Notes: generated by a model not told the origin, from the sequence alone. A stretch of DNA of 64,000 nt from Halalkaliarchaeum sp. AArc-CO (GCF_024972735.1 NZ_CP087723.1:1116001-1180000); one strand, 5' to 3'; positions 1-8,780 are shown, numbered from the stretch's first letter. Numbers and translations: made by a program.

Positions 1-399
1 CACGTCTTCAACGGCAGGATTGGCGTACTCGATGGTTCCGTCGGGATCCGTGAGAAAGATCGCGTGTCCGGCGTGCTCTACTGCCTCGCGAAAACTCCGG
101 AGGCGGTCGTTGGCCGCTTTCAGCTCTTCCTTGATACGGGTTTCTTCCTCCACGTACTGGGAGAGGTAGTGGACTGTTGCCAGTGCCAGAAAACTCACTA
201 CGAGTCCGGGTAATTCGTCGAAACCGGTACCACCTGCGGCGATCAGTGTCCACAGTTGTCGGGATGCCATCAGCGCAAGCATCACCGTCAGGAAGCCAAA
301 CCTGCGGTCACCACTCTGATAGAGCAATACGACCGAGTACGCGACTCCGACCAGTCGCACCAGTATCGAAATGAGCAGGATTACACTCACGGTCCCCAC
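1..399 (-). CDS. Membrane PAS-domain sensor protein (probable histidine kinase), partial
   Basis: Reading the minus strand gives an open frame of 133 codons that runs off the left edge. The first ~70 residues hold about three hydrophobic membrane segments, followed by a charged, coiled-coil-like linker (VEEETRIKEELKAANDRL) and then the start of a PAS domain (FREAVEHAGHAIFLTDPDG, then IEYANPAVEDV). This order is typical of haloarchaeal membrane sensor histidine kinases, but the kinase part lies outside the window, so the output domain is inferred. An in-frame TAG sits upstream. The likely start is a GTG at 399 or 390. The gene diverges from the molybdoenzyme operon at 713, so it could sense redox or substrate for that operon; this is inference. 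Confidence 0.75.
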   Translation of the reverse strand, partial: MGTVSVILLISILVRLVGVAYSVVLLYQSGDRRFGFLTVMLALMASRQLWTLIAAGGTGFDELPGLVVSFLALATVHYLSQYVEEETRIKEELKAANDRLRSFREAVEHAGHAIFLTDPDGTIEYANPAVEDV

Positions 400-712
400 C
401 CCGGACTATCGGATCGTTCGCTCGAAGCCTCCATAGGCGCCCTACGGATCGACGGCTAAAGTGGGGCAAAGTAGTTCTCAGAGGGTGAGAACACTGGTTT
501 TTGGGGCTGTAGAGTGGGATTTTACCACTTTAGCAGATTATGGGAGGTCAACAGCAGGAAGAACCAAACAGTATCGGTATTCCATCTATATGCGTTGCAA
601 ATCGCTGTGGCTCCGCCCAAGAGTATCGGTAGAACGCTCAGGCCCCTGGGGTTCCTCTCTTAATCCGTATGACGTCCAGACAGCATTCGACGCGATCGCC
701 TGGTGGTCGACC
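400..712. other. Divergent intergenic region, sensor gene / respiratory operon
   Basis: About 313 bp without a convincing gene. A plus-strand frame continuing the ferredoxin gene upstream to 461 is open, but it has no haloarchaeal protein character (Arg/Ser/Trp-rich) and is treated as leader. AT-richer stretches lie around 515-540 and 575-592. A 10-bp direct repeat, agtatcggta, occurs at 570-579 and 622-631, which could be a regulator site but is short. The promoters of both divergent genes must lie here. Confidence 0.4.
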
Positions 713-1717
713 ATGAGCGACGCCGGCGACGCAATACCGTCAGTCCCGGATTCACAGCAACTCGACGGAGGGGTCCAAGCAGAGTCAAACTCTGTCCTCG
801 ATGATTCCCCCTACGAGACTGGCCTGGGGCTGGAGATGGCCGAAGACGCACGGCGAGTGAGCACCGGCGAACTGTCGAGTGAGGAGTTCTGGCAACGCTA
901 CGATGGTGCTGCAGCCGACGTGTTCGGCGACGCGTACCGGGAGACGCCGAATCCGGCAGTCGACCGGATCGAACAGACGATAGACGACCGGACTGCCGAA
1001 TCCCTCGACTGTGAAGCCGGATCGATGGAAGAGGTAGCAGGATGTGAGGTGGCATCAGTTCCAGACGGTTCAGAGACGGGTGCGGAGGAAGTCACGTGGG
1101 GGATGGTCATCGACTTGCAGAAGTGCGTCGGTTGTGAGTCCTGTACAGTCGCGTGCAAGGCGGAGAATCGGACACCACCCGGCGTCTCGTACAACGTCGT
1201 CCTCGAGCGGGAGCGTGGCGAGTATCCGAACGTCTCACGAACGAATCTCCCGCGCCCGTGCATGCAGTGCGAGAGACCGCCCTGTGTCCAGGTGTGCCCA
1301 GTCAGTGCGACGTACAGGATGGACAACGGCATCGTGAACCTCGACTACGAACGATGTATCGGTTGTCGGTACTGTATGATCGCGTGCCCGTACGAAGCAC
1401 GCTACTTCGACTTCGGCGAGAACTACGAGGACGAGTTCCTAGAGAACGGCGAAATAACGAGCCCGGAGTATGGGGTCGATCGTGGTCCACGGGACGATAG
1501 CTCACCTGTTGGCAACGTCAGAAAGTGTAACTTCTGTCACCATCGTCTGCAACGCGGCGAGGAACCGGCCTGTGTCGAGACTTGTGTCGGGGATGCCCGA
1601 TACATGGGTAATCTCGATAACACGGACAGCGAGGTGAATCGGATGGCCGCCTCCCCGCGGGCGTTTCAGCTGAAAGAGAAGGAAGGGACCGATCCGAACG
1701 TCTACTACCTCAAATAA
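713..1717 (+). CDS. Four-cluster ferredoxin subunit of molybdoenzyme (TtrB/PsrB/DmsB type)
   Basis: 334 aa electron-transfer subunit carrying electrons between the NrfD membrane subunit and the molybdopterin subunit encoded downstream. Sixteen Cys form four [4Fe-4S] motifs: C138/C141/C144/C148 (CVGCESCTVAC), C183/C186/C191/C195, C215/C218/C221/C225 (CIGCRYCMIAC) and C272/C275/C287/C291. An acidic N-terminal extension of about 130 residues precedes the first cluster. There is no signal peptide, as expected if it is co-exported with the Tat-bearing catalytic subunit. The ATG at 713 was chosen because the frame upstream of it (open to 461) is Arg-rich and unlike a haloarchaeal protein. The stop is 2 nt before the next ATG. 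The family assignment is firm; the substrate of the complex is not. Confidence 0.9.
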   Translation: MSDAGDAIPSVPDSQQLDGGVQAESNSVLDDSPYETGLGLEMAEDARRVSTGELSSEEFWQRYDGAAADVFGDAYRETPNPAVDRIEQTIDDRTAESLDCEAGSMEEVAGCEVASVPDGSETGAEEVTWGMVIDLQKCVGCESCTVACKAENRTPPGVSYNVVLERERGEYPNVSRTNLPRPCMQCERPPCVQVCPVSATYRMDNGIVNLDYERCIGCRYCMIACPYEARYFDFGENYEDEFLENGEITSPEYGVDRGPRDDSSPVGNVRKCNFCHHRLQRGEEPACVETCVGDARYMGNLDNTDSEVNRMAASPRAFQLKEKEGTDPNVYYLK

Positions 1718-1719
1718 CG

Positions 1720-2976
1720 ATGGCAACGAATACACACTCGGCAGTCGGCGTCCGGTGGAACCGTCTCAGGGTAGTTTGGTATGCGCTGCTCGTCGCCTTG
1801 CTCGTGGCCGGTGCGTACGGTGGGTACCTCCGAATTACCGAGGGCCTCCAGTCGACGAACCTCTCGAGCTCGGTCCCGTGGGGTGCGTGGGTCGCGTTTT
1901 ACATCTACTTCGTCGGCCTCTCGGCGGGGGCGTTTCTGGTAAGCACGCTCTCGAACGTGTTCGGTGTCGAGCGACTGCACGAGATCGAACGGGAGGCGCT
2001 TTTCGTTGCGATTATTTCGATGATCGTCGCACTCCTGTTCGTTCTCGTCGATCTCGGACAGATGGGTCGTCTCTGGCACCCCTTCGTCTGGCGGCAGCCG
2101 CTCTCTGTTCTCTCCTGGGAAGTACACGCCTACGTGCTGTATATTACAGTTCTCTGTGGGGAACTGTACTTCTCTATGCGCGGTGATCTCGTCGAGAAAC
2201 GTGACGAGGGCGGCCTGCGAGGAAAACTCGCCGGGATTCTCACGCTCGGTCGCCGGGGCCGAAGCGAGCAGGCACTGGAGACAGATCGCCGCTGGCTCAA
2301 GCGACTCGGACTGATCGGAATCCCACTTGCGGTCGTCTTCGTACACGGCGGAACCGGGAACCTCTATGCCGTCGCGGCAACCCGGGAATACTGGTTCAGC
2401 GCGCTGTTTCCCGTGATATTCATCACGTCGGCGGTGGTGAGCGGTATGGCACTGATCGCGCTGATCTACGTTGTACGCACATCCCTGACCGAACGGGAGT
2501 TCGATTACGACCTGTTGAACCTGATGGGACTACTCCTCGTCGGCTTTATTCTGATTGACGCCTCGCTGAAGATACTCGAAGCGTTCGTCGGACTCTACAG
2601 CCTCCACTCCGGTGAAATGGCGACCTGGATGACGATCATGACCGGTGAGATGTGGTGGTCCTTCTGGTTCGTGATGGTCGGAATGGGATGGGTCGTTCCG
2701 CTCGCGTTGTTGCACCGGGAACGCTGGCGGATACAGCCGCGATTCGTCGGTCTCGCAGGCGCGAGTGCGGTCCTCGGAATCATCGGGACGAGATTCAACA
2801 TCGTCGTTCCCGCACAGGTACAGCCTTCCCTCGATGGGCTCTTCGGTGGGTTCTATCTCCCGTCGACCCCCGAGTTGCTTCTCTCGATTGGCCTCATTGC
2901 GCTTGGCGCAGTCATCTACACGATCGGCATAGAACTACTTCCGCTTGTTCCAGAGGACGGTGAAACCCATGACTGA
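1720..2976 (+). CDS. NrfD/PsrC-family integral membrane subunit
   Basis: 418 aa, strongly hydrophobic with roughly nine to ten membrane spans. It matches the NrfD/PsrC family, which exchanges electrons between the quinone pool and the ferredoxin subunit of complex iron-sulfur molybdoenzymes. Two cytoplasmic or loop regions rich in Arg/Glu (around residues 150-190) separate two membrane bundles. It starts 2 nt after the ferredoxin stop, and its own last codons overlap the start of the catalytic-subunit gene by 8 nt, indicating translational coupling. No haem-binding His pattern typical of cytochrome b anchors was noticed, which fits a haem-free NrfD subunit. Quinone use is known for the family and inferred here. 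Confidence 0.9.
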   Translation: MATNTHSAVGVRWNRLRVVWYALLVALLVAGAYGGYLRITEGLQSTNLSSSVPWGAWVAFYIYFVGLSAGAFLVSTLSNVFGVERLHEIEREALFVAIISMIVALLFVLVDLGQMGRLWHPFVWRQPLSVLSWEVHAYVLYITVLCGELYFSMRGDLVEKRDEGGLRGKLAGILTLGRRGRSEQALETDRRWLKRLGLIGIPLAVVFVHGGTGNLYAVAATREYWFSALFPVIFITSAVVSGMALIALIYVVRTSLTEREFDYDLLNLMGLLLVGFILIDASLKILEAFVGLYSLHSGEMATWMTIMTGEMWWSFWFVMVGMGWVVPLALLHRERWRIQPRFVGLAGASAVLGIIGTRFNIVVPAQVQPSLDGLFGGFYLPSTPELLLSIGLIALGAVIYTIGIELLPLVPEDGETHD

Positions 2977-5900
2977 TCCGAACACAACAGACGACGGTAT
3001 CGAACGGCGTGACTTCATGAAGGCAGTTGGCGGTATCGGCGCGGTGTCCGCTGCCAGCGGCCTCGCGAGCATCGGGCTCGACCTCGAGGAACTGCTGAGC
3101 GGCGACGGTAACGGAATCGGCACCGAGTACGACGAGTACGAAGCCTCGGACGTCCTGCATACGACCTGCGGGCAGTGTAACACGTTCTGTCCGATACAGG
3201 TCAGACTCGCAGACGACAGTGGAGCCGGCGGATACAGTTCGCTCGTGCGCAAGCTCGCGGGCAACCCGTACTCGTTTTTGAACACGCAGCCGTACGCCCA
3301 GGTCCCCTACGAGAGCGATCTCGACGACGTGGCGACGGGCGATCTGCAGGGAACCGGCGACGTCGACGTGAGTGGATGGTCGCTGTCGGGCGGACGGATC
3401 TGTCTGAAAGGCCAGGCCGGGATCCAGACTGCCTTCGACAGCTACCGGGTCCGAAAACCGATAAAACGCGTCGGACCACGTGGCAACGACGAGTGGAAGA
3501 CGATCTCCTGGGAGCAAGCGATCGAGGAGATCGTCGAAGGCGACGACGAACTCGGGCACGACGGGCTCCGCGACATGTGGGCGTTCGCACCCGAACAGGA
3601 AGTGATGGACGACTGGGAGGCCGTCCGGAACGACGAGATGAGCAAGGCGGCGTTCGACGAGAAATACGAGGACGTTCTCATCGATACCGATCACCCGGAC
3701 CTCGGACCCAGGGCCAACCAGATCGTGGACGTCGGTGGCTTCCGGCGGGGCTTCATCCGGTCGCGTCTCTGGCACCAGGGACTCGGCTCGGTGAACAGTC
3801 TTCACCACGCCGGAACCTGTGGATTTTCCGGAGTCATCGGCTATCAGCGCTCACATCAGGGCGTAAAAAAGCGCCAGTATCCCGACATCGAGAACTGCGA
3901 GTATCTGTTGGTCTGGGGGACGAATCCGATGGTTGCGAACAAGGGACCCACCTGGCTCGCACCGAAGCTGACGAACGCGATCGAAGACGGGATGAAGATG
4001 GACGTCGTCGACCCTCGACTCTCGAAAACCGCAGAGAAAGCGGACGAGTGGGTTCCGATCCGCCCCGGTGCCGACGCCGCGCTCGCTCTCGGAATGGCAC
4101 GGTGGATTCTCGAAAACGAACGCTACGACGAGACGTATCTCCGGAATCCGGACGAAGATGCAGCGGCGGTCGACGACGAACCGACCTGGAGCGACGCGAC
4201 CCATCTCGTAGTTGTCGATAAAGCGGACGGACCGAAGGCACGCGCCGAGGATCTCGGGTTCGACAGTGACGACTTCCTCGTCGTCGATGCGGAGACTGAC
4301 GACGTCGTGCCGGCAAGCGACGCCGAGGAAGGGGCCCTCGACGTCGATCGCATCGTCGATGGACAGCACGTAAAGAGCGCCTGGACGCTCTACCGGGAGC
4401 GAGTCTTCGAGTACACGCTCGACGAGTACGCCGAGATGACGGGGATCGACGCCGAACGGATGGTCGAACTCGCCGACGAATTCACCAGCCACGGCAAGCG
4501 TGCAGCGATCATGGCCTACCGCGGCCCCGCCAAGCACACGAACGGCTTTTACAACACCCGCGCTATCTCGACGCTCCAGCATCTCATCGGGAACTTCGAC
4601 TGGAAAGGCGGCCAGATTACCCCCTACGCTGGCTACGCGACCATGAGTGGCCGGTACGAACTCGGGGACGTCCCCGACGGCTATTCCCCGTGGGGAATCC
4701 CGATGACGCGCGCCTCCGTAAATTACGAGGAGACGTCGCTGTTCGAGCGCGACGGTGGATATCCCGCCAAGCGCCCCTGGTTTCCGGTCATTCCGCCACA
4801 CGCGGTCCAGGAACTGTACGCCAGTGCCCAAAACGAGTACCCCTATGCCGTCGAGGCACTGTTCATTCGCCCGTACTCGAACAACCACATCATGGCCTCT
4901 GCCGGCGGCGACAAGATCCCGGAGAACCTCAAAGACGAAGACAACATCGGACTGATAGTCGCGTCGGACACTGTCCTCGGAGAGATGAGTCGATATGCGG
5001 ACTACGTATTGCCGGAGCCGACCTATCTCGAGCGGTGGGAGAACTTCGGAACCTACCCCAACAAGCGGTTGGCCGACGAGAAAATCAGCCAGCCGACGGT
5101 GTCGGTCATTCCCGACGCCCGTCCGTTCGAGGATGTTCTCATCGACATCTGGAAAGAACTCGATCTACCGGGCGTCGGAGAGAACGCGATCCGTGCTGCG
5201 GACGGCGAGCGATGGCCGTTGCACGCCTCGGAGGACTTCCACATCAAACTCGCGGCGAACATTGCGTACGACCGCGAGCCCGTACAGGACGCGAGTGACA
5301 GGGAATTCGAACTGTTCGAACGGGCACACGAGAAGGGACTCGGCGACGAGTTCGATCTCGAACGGTGGCAATCCACAGTGACAGACGAGGAGTGGGCCAA
5401 AGTCGTGACCGTCCTCAACCGTGGCGGACGGTTCGAAGATCCAATAGACGGCTACGAGGAGGCTTTTGCCGAGCACGGACACGACTACGATTACGCCGGC
5501 AGGCATCCGAATACGAACGCCTACGACGGCCAGCACATGCGATACAAGCTCGCGAACCGCGTGAATTTCTACGACGAGGTTGCACCGAACGGAAAACACG
5601 CGTACGACGGCGAACGGTTCGATCCGTTGCCCCGCGTCGAGGACGTCAAACACTACAACGGGACCGTACAGGTTCCGGTAACGAGTCTCGTCGAAAACGG
5701 GATGGAACCCGACCGGCCACTTCAACTCACGAACTGGAAGCCCCGAACCCAGGGGATGACCCGTACGATGGGTTCTCCCTGGCTCCGGGAGACAAAATCA
5801 GGGAATTCGCTGTGGATGAACCCCGATGATGCGGCGGAGCGTGGCATCGAGAACGGCGACACTGTGTGCATCGACGCTGGTCGGCGGACGGTTACTGCGA

Positions 5901-6226
5901 CTGTCCGCGTCACGGGTGGGATCATGCCCGGCGTCGTCGGCGCTGCGTGGGGCTATGGGCGGGATGGTGGGGATACGACCGAGACGACGATAGACGACGA
6001 ACGGCGGTCTGGCGCGACCGACGGATATGGCCACACGGGTTACAGGCCTGACACGCCGGACACGACCGGTGAGGGTCACGCGGATGGTCGCGATTGTGGC
6101 TTTGCAGTCAACCACATTGCGCCGCTCGATGAAGAACTCGGGGACGCCGGTCTGAGTGATCCGGTCGGCGGAAGCAACGCTCAGTACGCCACGTCCGTCG
6201 AAGTCGAGCCACAGGAGGACGGATGA
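2969..6226 (+). CDS. Tat-exported molybdopterin oxidoreductase, TtrA-like catalytic subunit
   Basis: 1085 aa. Twin-arginine signal RRDFMK at residues 13-18 followed by a hydrophobic Ala/Gly stretch, so it is predicted to act outside the membrane. The N-terminal [4Fe-4S] ligands are C67, C70, C74 and C145 (TTCGQCNTFC and GGRICLKGQAG). Cys284 (HHAGTCGFSG) sits where the Mo-coordinating residue is expected; a Cys ligand groups it with the tetrathionate, polysulfide/thiosulfate and arsenate reductase branch rather than the Ser-ligand DMSO reductases. The length, the insertion with DHPDLGPRANQ at 241-251, and the ferredoxin/NrfD partners resemble TtrA, but I cannot fix the substrate (tetrathionate, polysulfide, thiosulfate, selenate or arsenate). 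A molybdopterin-dinucleotide-binding C-terminal domain follows NWKPRTQGMTRT near residue 920. The ATG at 2969 is preferred to an upstream in-frame start at 2945. Confidence 0.88.
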   Translation: MTDPNTTDDGIERRDFMKAVGGIGAVSAASGLASIGLDLEELLSGDGNGIGTEYDEYEASDVLHTTCGQCNTFCPIQVRLADDSGAGGYSSLVRKLAGNPYSFLNTQPYAQVPYESDLDDVATGDLQGTGDVDVSGWSLSGGRICLKGQAGIQTAFDSYRVRKPIKRVGPRGNDEWKTISWEQAIEEIVEGDDELGHDGLRDMWAFAPEQEVMDDWEAVRNDEMSKAAFDEKYEDVLIDTDHPDLGPRANQIVDVGGFRRGFIRSRLWHQGLGSVNSLHHAGTCGFSGVIGYQRSHQGVKKRQYPDIENCEYLLVWGTNPMVANKGPTWLAPKLTNAIEDGMKMDVVDPRLSKTAEKADEWVPIRPGADAALALGMARWILENERYDETYLRNPDEDAAAVDDEPTWSDATHLVVVDKADGPKARAEDLGFDSDDFLVVDAETDDVVPASDAEEGALDVDRIVDGQHVKSAWTLYRERVFEYTLDEYAEMTGIDAERMVELADEFTSHGKRAAIMAYRGPAKHTNGFYNTRAISTLQHLIGNFDWKGGQITPYAGYATMSGRYELGDVPDGYSPWGIPMTRASVNYEETSLFERDGGYPAKRPWFPVIPPHAVQELYASAQNEYPYAVEALFIRPYSNNHIMASAGGDKIPENLKDEDNIGLIVASDTVLGEMSRYADYVLPEPTYLERWENFGTYPNKRLADEKISQPTVSVIPDARPFEDVLIDIWKELDLPGVGENAIRAADGERWPLHASEDFHIKLAANIAYDREPVQDASDREFELFERAHEKGLGDEFDLERWQSTVTDEEWAKVVTVLNRGGRFEDPIDGYEEAFAEHGHDYDYAGRHPNTNAYDGQHMRYKLANRVNFYDEVAPNGKHAYDGERFDPLPRVEDVKHYNGTVQVPVTSLVENGMEPDRPLQLTNWKPRTQGMTRTMGSPWLRETKSGNSLWMNPDDAAERGIENGDTVCIDAGRRTVTATVRVTGGIMPGVVGAAWGYGRDGGDTTETTIDDERRSGATDGYGHTGYRPDTPDTTGEGHADGRDCGFAVNHIAPLDEELGDAGLSDPVGGSNAQYATSVEVEPQEDG

Positions 6227-6867
6227 CGACCACCGAGCCGAGAGTCAGAACCGTCGCGGAGGCTCGCGCCGATCTCTACGAACTGCTCGCGGCGACGTTC
6301 GACGGAGAGATGGACGTCCTCGTGGCGGCGATTGAAACAGGCATCTTCGTCGATGTCGCCGCCACGCTGCCCGTCGATATCGACGCCTCGTCCCTCGAAG
6401 ACGGGACGGTCGATCGTGAGAAGCTGGCAATCACCTACGACAACCTCTTCGTCGTGCCTGGGCCGCGATACGTCCCACCCTTTGCCTCCGCTCACACGAC
6501 GGCACCGAGCGAATCTTTCGAGTCGGACTCCCCGTTTCACGATGAAGGGGAGGCCGGTGAGTTACTCGGAGATCCTGCAGCCACAATGTCCCGCCTCTAT
6601 GCGCGCGCAGGCGTGTCGCCCGATCCGGGTGACTTTCCAGATCACGTCGCTACCCAGGTCGCGTTTCTCGCTGCACTCGAGCGTGCGAACGCCCGTCCTG
6701 GCGAGGAACGAGGTGAGGCACTCCAGGAGCTTTGGCAGGGGACAGTATCCAACCTCAGTTGGCTCGATTCGTTCCACAGATCCATCGAACGGGTCGACGA
6801 CACTGGCGTGTTTACAGCACTGGCCGGTATACTGCGCACTGTCATAGCAGATACCTGTAACAACTGA
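6223..6867 (+). CDS. TorD/DmsD-family molybdoenzyme chaperone
   Basis: 214 aa, mostly helical, soluble and acidic. It matches the TorD/DmsD/NarJ chaperone family, which binds the Tat signal of the catalytic subunit and holds it back until the molybdenum cofactor is inserted. Recognisable features are the N-terminal RADLYELLAATFDGEMD helix and the YDNLFVVPGPRYVPPFASAH segment (around residues 67-87), which corresponds to the family's Y-x-x-L-F-x-x-P...P..S motif. The ATG overlaps the catalytic-subunit stop (ATGA), so this is the fourth and last gene of the operon. Its presence supports the view that the preceding Tat-bearing molybdoenzyme is functional. Confidence 0.9.
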   Translation: MTTTEPRVRTVAEARADLYELLAATFDGEMDVLVAAIETGIFVDVAATLPVDIDASSLEDGTVDREKLAITYDNLFVVPGPRYVPPFASAHTTAPSESFESDSPFHDEGEAGELLGDPAATMSRLYARAGVSPDPGDFPDHVATQVAFLAALERANARPGEERGEALQELWQGTVSNLSWLDSFHRSIERVDDTGVFTALAGILRTVIADTCNN

Positions 6868-7234
6868 ACGGTGTCGCCGACCTTCGGGCGCCCTTAAAAG
6901 CGGGAGCGATCTGACGTGATTTTCGAGCGCAAGCCTCGCCCTTCACAGTAGTTGCCGAATCAATTCTCTGCTACTACGGTTTTTCAGATGGCCGCTGATT
7001 TCACTTATATACCAGATAACAGACTGTATAAGGACAGCTCTGGTCTCGAAGATCGGTGGCCTCGGGACACTCTGTTTTTGAGAGGTTCGGCAACTACTGT
7101 TTAGCGCGGGGAGGATGTCAAAGTCTTCGGACCAGCCAGAGTTGTCGAGGGCTCGCTTCGCTCGTCCTTCCACGTTCTTCGAAAACGACGGGACCGCCGA
7201 GGTCGCTGCCACAAGGGACACGCGGCCCCTGTCC
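6868..7234. other. Non-coding stretch downstream of the respiratory operon
   Basis: About 367 bp without a supported gene. It begins with a short GC-rich region, contains the MITE-like element at 6945-7100, and ends with a segment containing gctcgcttcgctcg (about 7151-7164), a motif that also builds the 64-bp tandem array near 57.6 kb. Minus-strand frames here are broken and look like decayed sequence. Confidence 0.5.
6945..7100. mobile_element. MITE-like element with inverted terminal repeats
   Basis: A 156-bp AT-richer segment is bounded by perfect 15-bp inverted repeats: acagtagttgccgaa at 6945-6959 and its reverse complement ttcggcaactactgt at 7086-7100. Allowing a 3-nt gap, the homology extends inward by about six more bases (gaga...cggcaactactgt at both ends). 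The interior (tatataccagataacagactg near 7000-7030) is AT-rich and has no long open frame. Size and structure fit a miniature inverted-repeat element mobilised in trans. I see no clear target-site duplication, and the parent transposon family is not identified. Confidence 0.6.
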
Positions 7235-7549
7235 CTACTCCAGACGTTCGAACCGATGGCGGACGACCTCGGAGCCGTCGTCCCACTCGAATCCCTCGTG
7301 GGCACGCTCGAGCGTCTGTCGATACTGCTCTAGATCGCGGTGCCCCTCGGCCCGGGCGTCGGCGTCAGTGAGGTCGCCGAGCGTCCGCTTTTCGACGGCG
7401 ACCACCTCGAAGGTAGTGTTCTCGATTCCGAAGGTGTCGCCCTCCTCGGCGTACTGCTGGCCGCGGTGGATCTGTGTGACCTCACCTTCGAGGGCCTGCT
7501 GGACCATTCGATCGCTCGGCAACAAGGTGTTGGGATCGATTTCGCTCAT
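7235..7549 (-). CDS. ASCH-domain protein
   Basis: 104 aa, acidic. The sequence MSEIDPNTLLPSDRMVQQ continues into LEGEVTQIHRGQQYAEEGDTFGIENTTFEVVAVEKRTLGDLTDADARAEG, which has the features of the ASCH domain, a PUA-like fold: a basic site on the first strands followed by the E-x-GDxF turn and a strand with V-x-x-V-x-x-R-L-D. Family members bind RNA or modified nucleosides. The role here is unknown. The ATG at 7549 was chosen over an open upstream extension to 7729 that is Arg/Ser-rich and non-haloarchaeal in composition. It diverges from the DUF5995 gene at 7705. Confidence 0.8.
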   Translation of the reverse strand: MSEIDPNTLLPSDRMVQQALEGEVTQIHRGQQYAEEGDTFGIENTTFEVVAVEKRTLGDLTDADARAEGHRDLEQYRQTLERAHEGFEWDDGSEVVRHRFERLE

Positions 7550-7704
7550 GGAGTTAAGTAGGGGCGGACCAACAAAACAGTTCAGGGCGGCAGACCGGCA
7601 GGGGCGGGGTCGATACGGGGGCGACATGTGACGGGACGATCGCGCAGAAACTACTTGGCCGTATAGATCGAGTTTGTCCTGATGAAAGATAACAGTGAGT
7701 CGAG

Positions 7705-8625
7705 ATGAACGACGCGAGCGTTTCCCCATGGTGGCTCGACTCCGACGTCCGTCGCCAGTTATGGCGCGGTATCAGACTGGACACGGCTGACTTCGCCGTC
7801 GGTGGATCGTCGGATCCGGCCGTGCTTGATCTCGTCACAGAACCGTTTGCGTCCGTCGATGACGTCGCCGACAGACTTGGGGAGCTCGAACGACTGCTCG
7901 TCCAGCGGGGGGATCGTCGATCGATCTTTCTCACGGTCTACACGGAGATGACGACACACACGGCCCGAGAGATCGGCGACGGCCGATTCGACGACGCCGA
8001 GTGGATGCGGCGCTACCTCGTTTGCTTTGCGGAGTACTACCGCCGGGCGTTCCGCGACTTCGAGACAGGCAAGTACGCTATGGTCCCCGATCCCTGGATC
8101 GTCTCGTTCGGGACCGCGGTTCGGGGGGACGCGCTGGTGGTACAGGACGCGTTTCTCGGTATCAATGCACACATCGTGTACGACCTGGCGTTGACACTTA
8201 CGGACGTGGGTCTGGATCCCGACCGGGAGTCGAAGTACGAGGATCACCGTCGAGTGGACGACACCCTCGCCCGACTCGTTTCGGTCCAGCGGGAACTTCT
8301 CGCCGAACGGTACGCACCCGGTCTCTCGCAGGTTGGAGAACGGATGGCCGGACTCGACGAACGGTGGTCTGCGTCGACGCTGCGGAGGGCCCGGGAGACC
8401 GCCTGGCGGGCGGCTGTCGTCCGCACCGACACGCGGTGGGGGCCGATCGCGACGGCCACCGACTGGCTGTTGTCCCGGACCGCGACCGGCGGCGCGTCAC
8501 TCCTGTTGTCTCCGACCGTCAGCCCCTCGACGATGCGGGCCCTCCACGAAGTCGAAGCAGATCAGTTCGACCTCGCGTCGTACGTCCGTGCATTCCACGA
8601 TCGCTCGACGGCCGAGCTTTCGTAA
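7705..8625 (+). CDS. DUF5995-family protein
   Basis: 306 aa soluble acidic protein resembling the DUF5995 family of uncharacterised proteins. Visible hallmarks are RSIFLTVYTEMTTHTAREI (residues ~72-90), the aromatic-rich helix ...RYLVCFAEYYRRAFRDFE (~103-120) and the DAFLGINAHIVYDLALTLTDVG segment (~147-168), where the family normally has a G-x-N-A-H-I-x-x-D-L core. The conserved His and Asp in that segment suggest a metal site or catalytic role, but no function is established to my knowledge. It sits alone between the ASCH gene and a repeat-containing gap, and the ATG follows a short AT-rich stretch. Confidence 0.75.
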   Translation: MNDASVSPWWLDSDVRRQLWRGIRLDTADFAVGGSSDPAVLDLVTEPFASVDDVADRLGELERLLVQRGDRRSIFLTVYTEMTTHTAREIGDGRFDDAEWMRRYLVCFAEYYRRAFRDFETGKYAMVPDPWIVSFGTAVRGDALVVQDAFLGINAHIVYDLALTLTDVGLDPDRESKYEDHRRVDDTLARLVSVQRELLAERYAPGLSQVGERMAGLDERWSASTLRRARETAWRAAVVRTDTRWGPIATATDWLLSRTATGGASLLLSPTVSPSTMRALHEVEADQFDLASYVRAFHDRSTAELS

Positions 8626-8656
8626 GCTGTCTCCGTCTCGTTTATCTATCGTCCGT

Positions 8657-8735
8657 AGTACCGGCCGACTGCCGATTTCCGTCCAAGTACCGGCCGACTG
8701 CCGATTTCCGTCCAAGTACCGGCCGACTGCCGGCT
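8657..8735. repeat. 29-bp tandem repeat, about 2.6 copies
   Basis: Copies begin at 8657, 8686 and 8715. The unit opens agtaccggccgactgccg and continues atttccgtcca; the third copy diverges after its first 18 bases. There are no spacers between units, so this is a simple tandem repeat and not a CRISPR array. It lies just after the DUF5995 stop. Confidence 0.85.
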
Positions 8736-8780
8736 TCGTTTCCTGTTTCGTTCAGGTCACGCACGCGTCCGTTTCAGTAG

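Noticed and set aside
461-712. N-terminal extension of the ferredoxin subunit
   Set aside because: The residues are Arg/Ser/Trp-rich and unlike the acidic remainder; ATG 713 gives a normal start.
7115-7561. Plus-strand open frames opposite the ASCH gene
   Set aside because: The ASCH protein on the minus strand has clear family features; the plus frames do not.
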